This document shows positions 46,319 to 55,307 of a stretch of 64,000 nt of DNA, piece by piece; within the stretch, counting starts at the first letter, position 1, and each line of letters starts with the position of its first letter. The position numbers and the translations under genes were made by a program. Under the pieces are notes generated by a model. It was given only the letters and a program-made list of their open reading frames with translations. It did not search any database and was not told where the DNA came from. Source of the DNA: Bosea sp. AS-1 (lineage in GTDB: Bacteria > Pseudomonadota > Alphaproteobacteria > Rhizobiales > Beijerinckiaceae); contig NZ_CP022372.1 of the NCBI RefSeq assembly GCF_002220095.1, positions 4,064,501 to 4,128,500 of the forward strand. Direction: 5' to 3'.

Positions 46319-47047
46319 ATGAAGAGCCGGGCGGACCAGTTGCTCGTCGAGCGCGGCTTCTTCGAAAGCCGGGCGCGCGCGCAGGCCGCCATCGCCGCCG
46401 GACTCGTCACGGCGAATGGCGCGGCCGTGCGCAAGGCCTCCGAAATGGTGGCGCAGGACGCCGTGCTAACGGCGGAAGCGCCGCACCCTTACGTCTCGCG
46501 CGGCGGGCTCAAGCTCGAAGCCGCGCTCGACGTCTTCCGCTTCGACCCGAAGGACCGCATCTGCCTCGATGTCGGCTCCTCGACCGGCGGCTTCACCGAT
46601 CTTCTGCTGAAGCGCGGAGCCCGGCATGTGATCGCGGTCGATGTCGGGCGCGACCAGCTCCATGCCTCGCTGCGCGACGATCCGCGCGTCACCAGCCTCG
46701 AAGGGCAGGATATCCGCACCCTCGCCGTCGAGACGTTGAGCGAGCGACCGAGCCTTGCCGCGATCGACGTCAGCTTCATCTCGCTGAAGCTCGTGCTGCC
46801 GGCCGTGGCCGGGCTGCTGGCGCCGGAAGCCGGCATCGCGGCTCTGATCAAGCCGCAATTCGAGGCCGGACGTGCGGCGCTGAAGAAGGGCATCGTCCGG
46901 GACGAAGCCGTGCAGCACCAGGTCTGTGAAGAGATCGTCGCATTGCTGGGTGAACTGGGCTTCTCTATCGATGGCCCGATCCCCTCCCCGATCGAGGGCG
47001 GCGACGGCAATCGCGAATTCCTGGTCGGCGCGCGCCGGACCGGGTGA
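46319..47047 (+). CDS. tlyA: TlyA family rRNA 2'-O-methyltransferase
   Basis: A 242-residue protein with an N-terminal S4 RNA-binding domain (RADQLLVERGFFESRARAQAAIAAGLVTANG) and an FtsJ-type methyltransferase (LDVGSSTGGFTDLLLKRGA, SAM motif). TlyA methylates C1409 of 16S and C1920 of 23S rRNA in mycobacteria; many genomes label it hemolysin A. The ATG at 46319 follows the dxs stop by 10 bases. Its stop abuts the stop of the convergent neighbour (TGATCA at 47045-47050). Confidence 0.94.
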   Translation: MKSRADQLLVERGFFESRARAQAAIAAGLVTANGAAVRKASEMVAQDAVLTAEAPHPYVSRGGLKLEAALDVFRFDPKDRICLDVGSSTGGFTDLLLKRGARHVIAVDVGRDQLHASLRDDPRVTSLEGQDIRTLAVETLSERPSLAAIDVSFISLKLVLPAVAGLLAPEAGIAALIKPQFEAGRAALKKGIVRDEAVQHQVCEEIVALLGELGFSIDGPIPSPIEGGDGNREFLVGARRTG

Positions 47048-47548
47048 TCAGCGTACCAGCAGCCTGTCGATTTCCTTCTGCAGAGCCGCATCGTCGAATG
47101 TCGCGATATCGACCGTGCCATTGGCGTTGATGAACTGCGCCGAGCGCGAGATCAGCTTGCGCAGCGCCTCGCTCGCCACCTCGATGATCAGGGGCAGTTC
47201 GGCAGGGCGCGGCAGCTCGACGAGCAAGGCATTCACCGTCATCACCAGCCGCGTCATCGATTGGCAGACCTGCTCGAAGGCCTGGCGCCGCCGAGGATCG
47301 ACGCCGTCATAGGCCGCGAGCGCCGCGGACGCACAGCGTAGCGACGATGCCTCGAAATGCTCGCGGTAGCCGATGCTGCGCCAGGCTTGCAGATCCTCGA
47401 CGATGCCGGGGTCGCTTGCCGCCAGCTCGATCAGCATCAATGCTTCGCTGAAATTGTTGAGAAAATCGGTCGAGAGCCGGGGCGCCTGCGCCCCGTCCCT
47501 GCCCTCGGCCGCCGTTCCGGCCTGTGTTTTCGTCGCGGAGACGATCAT
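47048..47548 (-). CDS. Hypothetical protein
   Basis: A 166-residue soluble, mostly helical protein I do not recognise. Notable stretches are STDFLNNFSEALMLIELAASDPGIVEDL, a Cys-containing helix SSLRCASAALAAYDGVDPRRRQAFEQVC, and a final DDAALQKEIDRLLVR. No signal peptide or membrane helix is seen. The ATG at 47548 (MIVSATKTQ) is chosen over an upstream start at 47611, but neither has a strong ribosome site. It is divergent from the SRAP gene and converges on tlyA. Confidence 0.7.
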   Translation of the reverse strand: MIVSATKTQAGTAAEGRDGAQAPRLSTDFLNNFSEALMLIELAASDPGIVEDLQAWRSIGYREHFEASSLRCASAALAAYDGVDPRRRQAFEQVCQSMTRLVMTVNALLVELPRPAELPLIIEVASEALRKLISRSAQFINANGTVDIATFDDAALQKEIDRLLVR

Positions 47549-47635
47549 CCCGAGCCCCAAACCGGCGCGACTATGGTGGCCCAACCCCCAAGAAAGTGTT
47601 GCTTCGCCCACTCGCTATCTTGCTAAACAGGCCGC

Positions 47636-48406
47636 ATGTGCGGACGCTATGCCATCACCCTGCCGCCCGAAGCGATGCGCGAAAGCTTCGGTTACCGCGA
47701 GCAGCCGAATTTCCCGCCGCGCTACAACATCGCACCGACGCAGCCGGTTCCCGTCATCCGCCCGTATGACGGGGCGCGACAGTTCCTGCTGATGCGCTGG
47801 GGCTTCGTCCCGAGCTGGGTGAAGGACCTCAAGGATTTTCCGCTGGTCATCAACATCCGCAGCGAAAGCGCGGCCGAAAAACCCTCCTTCCGTCATGCGC
47901 TGACACGGCGCCGTTGCCTGCTTCCCGCGGATGGGTTCTACGAATGGCGCCGCAGCGGAACGGGCCGGCAGGCACGTGCCGACGCCTTCCTGTTCCGGCG
48001 GCCTGACCGCGGCTTCTTCGCCTTCGCCGCGCTCTGGGAGACCTGGCATTCGCCGGATGGCTCTGAGCTCGACACCGTCGCGATGATGACGGGCCCCGCC
48101 AACGGCACGATGGCCGCGATCCATCACCGCTGCCCGATCATCCTCGACCCGCGGGACCACGAGGCCTGGCTCGACCCCGATGCGACGCCGCAGCAGACGC
48201 AGCGCCTGCTGAAGCCACCGCCGGACGATTTGCTGGAAGTCGTCGCCATCGGCCCGGCGGTCAACAAGGTCGCCAACGATGCTCCCGACCTGCAGGAACC
48301 CGCCACTGCCCCCCAAGAACCTGTACCCACCGATGCCGAATCCACGCGCCATGCGCGCAAAGCGACCCGGCGTCCCGCCGATGATGGGCAAGGCAGCCTG
48401 TTCTAG
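47636..48406 (+). CDS. SRAP family protein (YedK/HMCES-like)
   Basis: A 256-residue abasic-site protector. After removal of Met1, Cys2 in MCGRY forms a covalent link with abasic sites in single-stranded DNA. The other expected residues are seen in NIRSESAAEKP (Asn), DGFYEW (Glu) and IHHRCP (His). The C-terminal 40 residues are Pro/Glu-rich and less conserved. The start is fixed by the need for Cys2. Confidence 0.96.
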   Translation: MCGRYAITLPPEAMRESFGYREQPNFPPRYNIAPTQPVPVIRPYDGARQFLLMRWGFVPSWVKDLKDFPLVINIRSESAAEKPSFRHALTRRRCLLPADGFYEWRRSGTGRQARADAFLFRRPDRGFFAFAALWETWHSPDGSELDTVAMMTGPANGTMAAIHHRCPIILDPRDHEAWLDPDATPQQTQRLLKPPPDDLLEVVAIGPAVNKVANDAPDLQEPATAPQEPVPTDAESTRHARKATRRPADDGQGSLF

Positions 48407-48454
48407 CGGCGGAATCATGCTCTGATCGCGCAAAAGCTCAATGAGGAAACGCTG

Positions 48455-50053
48455 ATGCACGGTCGCCGCCCCACCATCACCTCCCGCCACGGCATGGTTG
48501 CCGCCGCTCACCCGCTCGCAGCGCAGGCCGGAGCGCGGCTGCTGGCACAGGGTGGCAACGCCTTCGACGCCGCCGCCGCCACCGCTGCCGCACTGAATGT
48601 CGTCGAGCCCTTCATGTCCGGCCTTGCCGGCATGGGCTTCGCCACGATGTGGGTCGGTGCCGAACAGCGCATCCGCGTTCTCGACTTCGTGCCCCCGATC
48701 CCGGCGAGCTTCCCGGCCGAGCGCTTCAGCAAACGCACCGACCTGGAGCGCGGCGCGCTCGCCGTCGCCTCGCCCGGCAATCTCGCCGGCTGGTGCGAGC
48801 TGGTGAAGACCTATGGGCGCAAATCGCTGACCGAGGTCTTCGCGCCGGCCATCGCACTGGCGCGGGACGGTTTCGCGCTCGCCGAGTTCGGTGCGGCCGA
48901 GTTCGAGGAGAACGACCCGCTCCTGAAGAAGTACCCGGCGCTCTACCCGGCCTGGTCGCAGAACTACCAGCCGGACGGCAAAGCCATGCATCTCGGCTCG
49001 CTGCTGGTTCAATCCGACCTCGCGCAGACGCTGAGCGAGATCGCCGCCAAGGGGCCTGATCACTTCTATCGTGGCGCGCTCGGAGAAAAAGTGATCGCGC
49101 ATCTCAAGGCGCTCGGCGGGTCGATGACCATGGCCGATCTCGATGCCGTGAGGACCGTCTGGCGCGAACCCCTCGCCGTCTCGTATCGCGGGCTCACCGT
49201 GCATGTACCGCCGCCGCATTGCGAGGGCTTTCAGTTCCTGCTGACACTGCGCCTTCTCGAGGGTGTCGACCTCTCCTCCCTGCAAAGAGACGGGGCGGAG
49301 CATCTCGACTTCGTCTACCGCGCCATCCGGCTGGCGGCAGGCGAGCGCATCGCGCACAACAATCCGAGCCCGGAGACGCTTGCCGAAATCCTGTCCGATG
49401 CGTCGGTCGAGCGGCTGCGCCGGCGCCTCGCCGACGGCAAGCCGATCACCGGCCCCACCGAGCAGTGGACGCCGCAGGACAAGGAAGACCCGGCGCACAC
49501 GACCTCGCTTTCTGTCGCTGACAAGGACGGCAACCTGATCTGCATCACGCAGAGCCTCGGCAGCCCCTTCGGCAGCGGCGTGGTCGTGCCGGGCACGGGC
49601 CTATGCCTCAACAACTTCCTGTACTGGGCGGATGTGCAGACGGGCAGCCCGAACAGAGCCAAGCCGGGCGACGCGCTGGCGATGTGCATGTCGCCCTCGA
49701 TCTCGACGCGCGACGGCAAGCCCGTTCTCGCGCTCGGCACGCCCGGCAGCTACGGCATCATGCAGACGCAGGCACAGGCTATGGTGCAATATCTGGACTT
49801 TGGGCTGCCGCTGCAGGAGGCGATCGAGGCTCCGCGCGCCCGGCTCTGGGACGGCCGCCGCGTCGAGATCGAAAACCGCATCACCCCGGAGACGGTCGCC
49901 GAACTCGTCCGGCGTGGGCATGACGCGCACGCCTTCGACGTCGGCTGGACGATGCGATGCGGCGGCATGCAGGCGGTCGCGATCGATCCCGCAACGGGCA
50001 TCTTCACCGGCGCGGCCGACCCGCGCCGCGATGGCTATGTCGCGACGCCCTGA
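48455..50053 (+). CDS. Gamma-glutamyltransferase family protein (no visible signal peptide)
   Basis: A 532-residue Ntn-hydrolase of the GGT family. The autoprocessing/catalytic Thr is at DPAHTTSLSV (about residue 350), where the chain would be cut into large and small subunits. LAQGGNAFDAAAATAAALNVVEP and GSYGIMQTQAQAMVQYLDFGLPLQEAIEAPR are further signatures. No signal peptide is seen, unlike periplasmic Ggt, so it resembles YwrD or acylase-like cytoplasmic members. It may act on glutathione conjugates or other gamma-glutamyl/acyl amides. Confidence 0.9.
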   Translation: MHGRRPTITSRHGMVAAAHPLAAQAGARLLAQGGNAFDAAAATAAALNVVEPFMSGLAGMGFATMWVGAEQRIRVLDFVPPIPASFPAERFSKRTDLERGALAVASPGNLAGWCELVKTYGRKSLTEVFAPAIALARDGFALAEFGAAEFEENDPLLKKYPALYPAWSQNYQPDGKAMHLGSLLVQSDLAQTLSEIAAKGPDHFYRGALGEKVIAHLKALGGSMTMADLDAVRTVWREPLAVSYRGLTVHVPPPHCEGFQFLLTLRLLEGVDLSSLQRDGAEHLDFVYRAIRLAAGERIAHNNPSPETLAEILSDASVERLRRRLADGKPITGPTEQWTPQDKEDPAHTTSLSVADKDGNLICITQSLGSPFGSGVVVPGTGLCLNNFLYWADVQTGSPNRAKPGDALAMCMSPSISTRDGKPVLALGTPGSYGIMQTQAQAMVQYLDFGLPLQEAIEAPRARLWDGRRVEIENRITPETVAELVRRGHDAHAFDVGWTMRCGGMQAVAIDPATGIFTGAADPRRDGYVATP

Positions 50054-50083
50054 GGCGTCGCACTTCCAGGGCCAATCCCGGTT

Positions 50084-51496
50084 CTACTGATTTGCCAGCA
50101 CGGCGCCCGGATTGAAGATGCCTTTCGGGTCGAGCGTTTTCTTGATGGCACGCATCAGGTCGAGCTCGACCGGATCCTTCACGCCCGGCAGCAGGTCGCG
50201 CTTGAGGCGGCCGATGCCGTGTTCGGCCGAGATGGAGCCCTTGAGCTCGGTGACGATGGCGTGAACCGCCTCGTTCATCTCGCTCCAGCGTGCGAGGAAG
50301 GCCTGCTTGTCGGCGCCGACCGGCTGGCTGATGTTGAAATGGATGTTGCCGTCGCCGAGATGGCCGAACGGCACCGGCCGGCAGCCCGGCACCATCGCCT
50401 CGACGACGGCGATCGCCCGCTTCAGAAATTCCGGCGTCGCGTGGATCGGCACCGAAACGTCGTGCTTGATCGAGCCGCCTTCATAGGTCTGCACCTCGGA
50501 CATCATCTCGCGCAGCTTCCAGAAATCGGCGCGCTGGGTCAGCGAACCGGCGAGCGCAGCATCGGTGACGATGCCCTTCTCCAGCGCCTCTCCGAGAAAG
50601 GCCTCGACATGCTCGTCGAGCCCGGCGGCGGACTGGGCGGAGACTTCCATCAGCACGTACCAGGGCGACGGTTCCGAGAGCGGATCGCGGGCGCCCGAGG
50701 CGTGGCGCAGGACGAAATCCAGGCCGATGCGCGGCATCAGCTCGAAGGTGGTGAGCGTGCCTCCGGCTCCGGCCTTGGCCGCGTTGAGCAATTCGAGCGC
50801 CGCTTCCGGGTTCGGCACGGCGAGGAAGGCCGTGGCGCGCGCCGCCGGCAGCGGGAAGAGCTTGAGCACAGCCGCGGTGATGATGCCGAGAGTGCCTTCA
50901 GCGCCGATGAAGAGGTCCTTGAGATCGTAGCCGGTGTTGTCCTTGCGGAGCTGGCGCAGGCCGTTCCAGATGCGCCCGTCCGGCAGCACGACTTCCAGCC
51001 CGAGGCAGAGCTCGCGAGCATTGCCATAAGCGAGGACCGCAGTGCCGCCGGCATTGGTCGAGAGGTTGCCGCCGATGGTGCAGGAGCCTTCGGAGGCGAG
51101 CGAGAGCGGGAAGAGACGCCCGGCCGCCTCGGCGGCGTCCTGCGCCCGCTTCAGCGTGACGCCGGCCTCTACGATCATGGTGTCGCCGTCGCTGTCGACC
51201 GCGCGAACCTTGTCGAGGCGCTGCAGCGAGAGGATGACCTCCCTGCCCTCCGCGATCGGGATCTGGCCGCCGACGAGACCGGTATTGCCGCCTTGCGGCA
51301 CCAGCGTCGAGCCGGTCTCGGCCGCGAGCTTGACCAGCTCGGCAACCTCCGCGGTCGAGCCGGGGCGGACGATGCCTTGTGCCTTGCCACGGAAGAGATC
51401 GCGCCACTCCTTGAGATAGGGCACCATCGCGTCGGCATCGGTGACGATGTTCTTCGCGCCGACGATGCCGGCCATGCGATCGAGAATTGCGCTCAT
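50084..51496 (-). CDS. FAD-linked oxidoreductase (D-2-hydroxyglutarate/D-lactate dehydrogenase family)
   Basis: A 470-residue flavoprotein related to GlcD. The FAD-binding motifs VPQGGNTGLVGGQIP (about residues 63-77) and CTIGGNLSTNAGGTAVLAYGNARELCLG are present, and the C-terminal catalytic domain has HLGDGNIHFNI and ISAEHGIGRLKRD. This family oxidises D-2-hydroxyacids such as D-2-hydroxyglutarate made by SerA. It lies 10 bases after the RNA methyltransferase stop on the same strand, so the two may share a transcript. Confidence 0.92.
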   Translation of the reverse strand: MSAILDRMAGIVGAKNIVTDADAMVPYLKEWRDLFRGKAQGIVRPGSTAEVAELVKLAAETGSTLVPQGGNTGLVGGQIPIAEGREVILSLQRLDKVRAVDSDGDTMIVEAGVTLKRAQDAAEAAGRLFPLSLASEGSCTIGGNLSTNAGGTAVLAYGNARELCLGLEVVLPDGRIWNGLRQLRKDNTGYDLKDLFIGAEGTLGIITAAVLKLFPLPAARATAFLAVPNPEAALELLNAAKAGAGGTLTTFELMPRIGLDFVLRHASGARDPLSEPSPWYVLMEVSAQSAAGLDEHVEAFLGEALEKGIVTDAALAGSLTQRADFWKLREMMSEVQTYEGGSIKHDVSVPIHATPEFLKRAIAVVEAMVPGCRPVPFGHLGDGNIHFNISQPVGADKQAFLARWSEMNEAVHAIVTELKGSISAEHGIGRLKRDLLPGVKDPVELDLMRAIKKTLDPKGIFNPGAVLANQ

Positions 51497-51505
51497 CCTG
51501 TAGCC

Positions 51506-52744
51506 CTAGCCCTTCCTGCCGCGCCGGAATACGCCGACGAGCTCGACATGAGCGGAATAGCGGAACTGGTCGACCGGCGTCACGGCCTCCAGCGCATATC
51601 CGCCCGCAACCAGCGTCGCAGCGTCCCGCGCAAAGCTGCCGGCGTCGCAGGAGACATAGATCACGTCCCGCACCTTCGAGGCTGCCAGCCGCTTCACTTG
51701 CGCCTCCGCACCGGCACGCGGCGGATCAAGCACCACGACGTCGAAACCGTTGAGTTCGTGCTCCAGCAGCGGGCGACGGAAGAGATCGCGTGTCTCGGTG
51801 GCGATGGGCTTCAGCCCCGGCGTCGCTCCGAAAGCCTTGGCGAGCGCCAGCATGGCCGCCTTGTCGCTCTCGACCGCGAGCACCTGCATGCGCTCCGCCA
51901 TGCGGAAGCTGAAGGGGCCGCAACCGGCGAAGAGGTCGGCGGCGCGCTTGCCCTTCGGCAAGGCCGCCATGACGAGCCCCGCCAGTGTCTCCTCGCCCAG
52001 CGCCGTCGCCTGCAGGAAGCCGCCAGGCGGCGGGGCGACCAGCGCCTTGCCCATCTGCTGCAGGGGCGGACGGCGCTCGACGACGACCTCGCCATGATTG
52101 GAGAGCCGCGCGAGATCGAGCCGTTCGGCAAGCTGCGTCAGAGCGAGCCTGAGCTTGTCGCCAAGCGGGCCGTGGCCGCGGATATCGACATCGAGCCCGG
52201 CTTCCGAGGCGGTGATCTGGATATCGAGCGGCTTGTTCGCGCTGCCCATCCGATTCGCCAGCATCTGCGCGACGGCGGGCGCCCGGTCGAGGCCCGGCGC
52301 CAGCACAGGGCAGGCCTCCACGGCGATCAGATCATGGCTGCGCGCGGCCATGAAGCCGACCACCATCGCCTCACCCTGGCGGCGGGCATGAAAGGTGACG
52401 CGGCGGCGCCCGACGCCATGAGCATCGACCAGCGCGGCGACCGGAGCAGCGACGCCGGCGCGCTCCAGCGCGGTCACGACCTGCCGGCGCTTCCATTCGC
52501 GATAGAGGCCGGGCGCCATGTGCTGGGCTGCACAACCGCCGCAGCGGGTGAAGAGCGGGCAGATCGGGGCGACGCGGGAGTCAGAGGGCGTAATGATCTC
52601 GACGAGCTGGCCGCGTTCGCCATCGACCACCGCGCGCACGGTTTCGCCCGGCAAAGCATAGGGAATGAAGACGCTGCCAGAAGGCGTCCGCGCGATGCCG
52701 TCCCCACGCTGGCCCAGGTGGTCGACGGTGAGAATTTCATTCAT
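51506..52744 (-). CDS. TrmA/RumA-type RNA m5U methyltransferase
   Basis: A 412-residue methyltransferase likely making 5-methyluridine in rRNA or tRNA. An Fe-S cluster motif appears as CPLFTRCGGCAAQH (about residues 60-73). The SAM-binding site is DLFAGCGPFSF, followed by VLDPPRAGAEAQ, and the catalytic Cys is in YVSCDAGSFARD. The N-terminal TRAM domain spans roughly 1-50. The ATG at 52744 (MNEILTVDHLGQRGDG) is preferred over a longer frame. It is divergent from cysK. Whether it is RlmD, RlmC or TrmA cannot be resolved. Confidence 0.92.
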   Translation of the reverse strand: MNEILTVDHLGQRGDGIARTPSGSVFIPYALPGETVRAVVDGERGQLVEIITPSDSRVAPICPLFTRCGGCAAQHMAPGLYREWKRRQVVTALERAGVAAPVAALVDAHGVGRRRVTFHARRQGEAMVVGFMAARSHDLIAVEACPVLAPGLDRAPAVAQMLANRMGSANKPLDIQITASEAGLDVDIRGHGPLGDKLRLALTQLAERLDLARLSNHGEVVVERRPPLQQMGKALVAPPPGGFLQATALGEETLAGLVMAALPKGKRAADLFAGCGPFSFRMAERMQVLAVESDKAAMLALAKAFGATPGLKPIATETRDLFRRPLLEHELNGFDVVVLDPPRAGAEAQVKRLAASKVRDVIYVSCDAGSFARDAATLVAGGYALEAVTPVDQFRYSAHVELVGVFRRGRKG

Positions 52745-52884
52745 GGCGAGCTTTGGAGAAGGATTTTCTCCGGGCTGCGGTTTTGCGGCTGGCATTGTTC
52801 CGAACTCGGGGCGTTCGCCCGCATGTTGATGACCTCGGCAAGGCTTTCGCCTATCAGGTCGGAGAGGAATTGGGAAATCCGGCC

Positions 52885-53928
52885 ATGACCATCCGCGACG
52901 GCGTCATCGAAGCCATCGGCAATACTCCGCTCATCAAGCTGCAACGTGCCTCGGCCGAAACCGGCTGCGCCATCCTCGGCAAGGCCGAGTTCATGAATCC
53001 CGGCCAGTCGGTGAAGGACCGCGCCGCACTCGCGATCATCCGCGACGCCGAGGCGAAGGGACTGCTCAAACCGGGCGGCGTCATCGTCGAGGGGACGGCC
53101 GGCAATACCGGCATCGGGATCGCGCTCGTCGGAAACGCCCTGGGCTATCGCTCGGTCATCGTCATCCCCGAGACGCAGAGCCAGGAAAAGAAGGACATGC
53201 TGCGTCTCGCCGGCGCGACGCTGGTCGAGGTGCCGGCCGCGCCCTACGCCAACCCGAACAACTATGTGAAGGTTTCCGGCCGCCTTGCCGGGGAGCTGGC
53301 GAAATCCGAGCCCAACGGCGCGATCTGGGCGAACCAGTTCGACAATACCGCCAACCGCCAGGGCCATCTCGACACGACCGGCCCGGAGATCTGGGACCAG
53401 ACGGCGGGCAAGGTCGACGGCTTCATCTGCGCGGTCGGTTCGGGCGGGACGCTCGCCGGCGTCGGCATGGCGCTGAAGGCGCGCAACCCGAAGGTGACGA
53501 TCGGCCTCGCCGACCCGATGGGCGCGGCGCTCTATTCCTACTACACGACCGGCGTGCTCAAGGCGGAGGGCTCCTCGATCACCGAGGGCATCGGCCAGGG
53601 CCGGATCACCGCCAATCTGGAGGGAGCACCGGTCGATGTCGCCTTCCAGATCCCGGATGCGGAAGCCGTGCAGATCGTCTTCGACCTGCTGGAGCATGAG
53701 GGGCTCTGCCTCGGCGGCTCCTCCGGCATCAACGTCGCCGGCGCGATCCGGCTGGCGAAGCAGATGGGGCCCGGCCACACCATCGTGACCGTGTTGTGCG
53801 ACTACGGTACGCGCTACCAGTCGAAGCTGTTCAACCCCGACTTCCTGCGTGCGAAGAACCTGCCCGTTCCAGGCTGGCTGGAACGGGATGGCGGCCTGAA
53901 GGACGTCGTGGCCAGGGTGATGGCCTGA
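52885..53928 (+). CDS. cysK: Cysteine synthase A (O-acetylserine sulfhydrylase)
   Basis: A 347-residue PLP enzyme making cysteine from O-acetylserine and sulfide. The PLP lysine is in NPGQSVKDRAA (about Lys44). The other segments EGTAGNTGIGIALVG, the phosphate-binding GSGGTLAG and LGGSSGINVAGAIRLA are complete. A longer frame starts at 52753, but the ATG at 52885 matches the family N-terminus (MTIRDGVIEAIGNTPLIKL). It converges on the DAACS symporter with 11 bases between stops. Confidence 0.95.
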   Translation: MTIRDGVIEAIGNTPLIKLQRASAETGCAILGKAEFMNPGQSVKDRAALAIIRDAEAKGLLKPGGVIVEGTAGNTGIGIALVGNALGYRSVIVIPETQSQEKKDMLRLAGATLVEVPAAPYANPNNYVKVSGRLAGELAKSEPNGAIWANQFDNTANRQGHLDTTGPEIWDQTAGKVDGFICAVGSGGTLAGVGMALKARNPKVTIGLADPMGAALYSYYTTGVLKAEGSSITEGIGQGRITANLEGAPVDVAFQIPDAEAVQIVFDLLEHEGLCLGGSSGINVAGAIRLAKQMGPGHTIVTVLCDYGTRYQSKLFNPDFLRAKNLPVPGWLERDGGLKDVVARVMA

Positions 53929-53946
53929 GGCCGCCCGCCTCAGGCC
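53922..53946. terminator. Hairpin over both stop codons of cysK and the symporter gene
   Basis: GGCCTGAGG and CCTCAGGCC form a perfect 9-base-pair stem with a 7-base loop. The left arm holds the cysK stop and the right arm holds the symporter stop. Lacking a T-tract, it may act as a modest bidirectional terminator or only reflect repeated codons. Confidence 0.4.
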
Positions 53947-55307
53947 GCCTTCGCGGCGGCGTCGAGCGCTTCGATGTCGCCGGCGCGGTCGTATTGCGCC
54001 TGATCGAGCAGGCCCTGCCGCTTGGCGACGAGGGTCGGCACCAGTGCCTGGCCCGCGACGTTCACGGCGGTGCGACCCATGTCGAGGATCGGGTCGATCG
54101 CGAGCAGCAGGCCGACACCGGCGAGCGGCAGGCCTAGCGTCGAGAGCGTCAGCGTCAGCATCACCGTCGCGCCGGTGAGACCCGCGGTCGCCGCGGAGCC
54201 GATCACCGAGACGAAAACGATCAGCAGATACTCCTGGATGCCGAGCGGGACGCCATAGAACTGGGCCACGAAGATCGCCGAGATCGCCGGATAGATCGCC
54301 GCGCAGCCGTCCATCTTGGTGGTCGCGCCGAGCGGCACGGCGAAAGCGGCGTATTCGCGCGGCACGCCAAGGCTCTTCTCGGTCACGGCCTCGGTCACGG
54401 GCATGGTGCCGACCGACGAGCGCGAGACGAAGCCGAGCTGGATCGCCGGCCAGGCGCCCGCGAAGAAGCGAGCCGGCGACAATCCGTGCAGCACGAGCAG
54501 CGTCGGGTAGACGACCAGCAGCACGATGGCGAGGCCGATATAGATCGCAATCGCGTACCAGGAGAGCTGCTCAAGCGTCTGCCAGCCATACTGGGCCACC
54601 GCATTGCCGAGCAGGCCGATGGTGCCGATCGGCGTCAGCCGGATCACCCACCACAGGATCTTGCGCACGATCGCGAGGAAAGACTCGTTCAGGGCGAGGA
54701 AGCTGTTGGCGCGCTCGCCGACCTTCAGCGCCGCGACACCGACGACGATCGAGATCACCAGCAGCTGCAGCACGTTGAAGCCGAGGCGCGTGGTCGCCGC
54801 GCCGCCATCGACCTTCGTCGTCGCCTGCAGACCGAACATGTTGGCGGGCACCAACCCTTTGAGGAAATCGAGCCAGGAGCCGACCGTGCCCGGCGCCTTG
54901 GCGCTCGCGGCAGCCACACCCGCATTGATGCCCGGCTGGATCAGCAGGCCAAGCGCAATGCCGATCAGCACTGCGATGAAGGCGGTGAGAGCGAACCAGA
55001 GCAACGTCTGCCAGACCAGCGTCGCGGCGTTGGAGAGCTGCCGGAGATTGCTGATCGAGGCGACGATCGCCGTGAAGATCAGCGCCGGCACCAGCGCCTG
55101 CAGGAGCTGCACGAAGATCGAGCCGGTGGTCGCGAGCGTCGTCGTAAGCCAGTTGGGCTGACCCGCGGCATCGGGGCCTATATTGCGGGCGACCCAGCCG
55201 AGCACCAGCCCGACCGCCATCGCGGCCAGGACCTGGAAGCCGAAGCTGGAATAGAACGGCTTAGAGCCGGCAGCGGGCGCGCCGCTCCGGGATATGGATG
55301 TCGTCAT
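53940..55307 (-). CDS. DAACS family dicarboxylate/amino acid:cation symporter
   Basis: A 455-residue secondary transporter. FVSRSSVGTMPVTEAV, ATTKMDGCAAIYPAISAIFVAQFYG and DPILDMGRTAVNVAGQ are the re-entrant loop and ion-binding signatures. Members carry glutamate, C4-dicarboxylates or, in TcyP, L-cystine. Its position opposite cysK makes cystine or sulfur-linked uptake plausible but unproven. A promoter with a TATATA -10 lies upstream. Confidence 0.92.
   Translation of the reverse strand: MTTSISRSGAPAAGSKPFYSSFGFQVLAAMAVGLVLGWVARNIGPDAAGQPNWLTTTLATTGSIFVQLLQALVPALIFTAIVASISNLRQLSNAATLVWQTLLWFALTAFIAVLIGIALGLLIQPGINAGVAAASAKAPGTVGSWLDFLKGLVPANMFGLQATTKVDGGAATTRLGFNVLQLLVISIVVGVAALKVGERANSFLALNESFLAIVRKILWWVIRLTPIGTIGLLGNAVAQYGWQTLEQLSWYAIAIYIGLAIVLLVVYPTLLVLHGLSPARFFAGAWPAIQLGFVSRSSVGTMPVTEAVTEKSLGVPREYAAFAVPLGATTKMDGCAAIYPAISAIFVAQFYGVPLGIQEYLLIVFVSVIGSAATAGLTGATVMLTLTLSTLGLPLAGVGLLLAIDPILDMGRTAVNVAGQALVPTLVAKRQGLLDQAQYDRAGDIEALDAAAKAA

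Noticed and set aside
50219-52888. 889-codon plus-strand open frame across two minus-strand genes
   Set aside because: It covers the FAD oxidoreductase and RNA methyltransferase, both of which have intact catalytic motifs in the minus frames; the plus frame is low-complexity.
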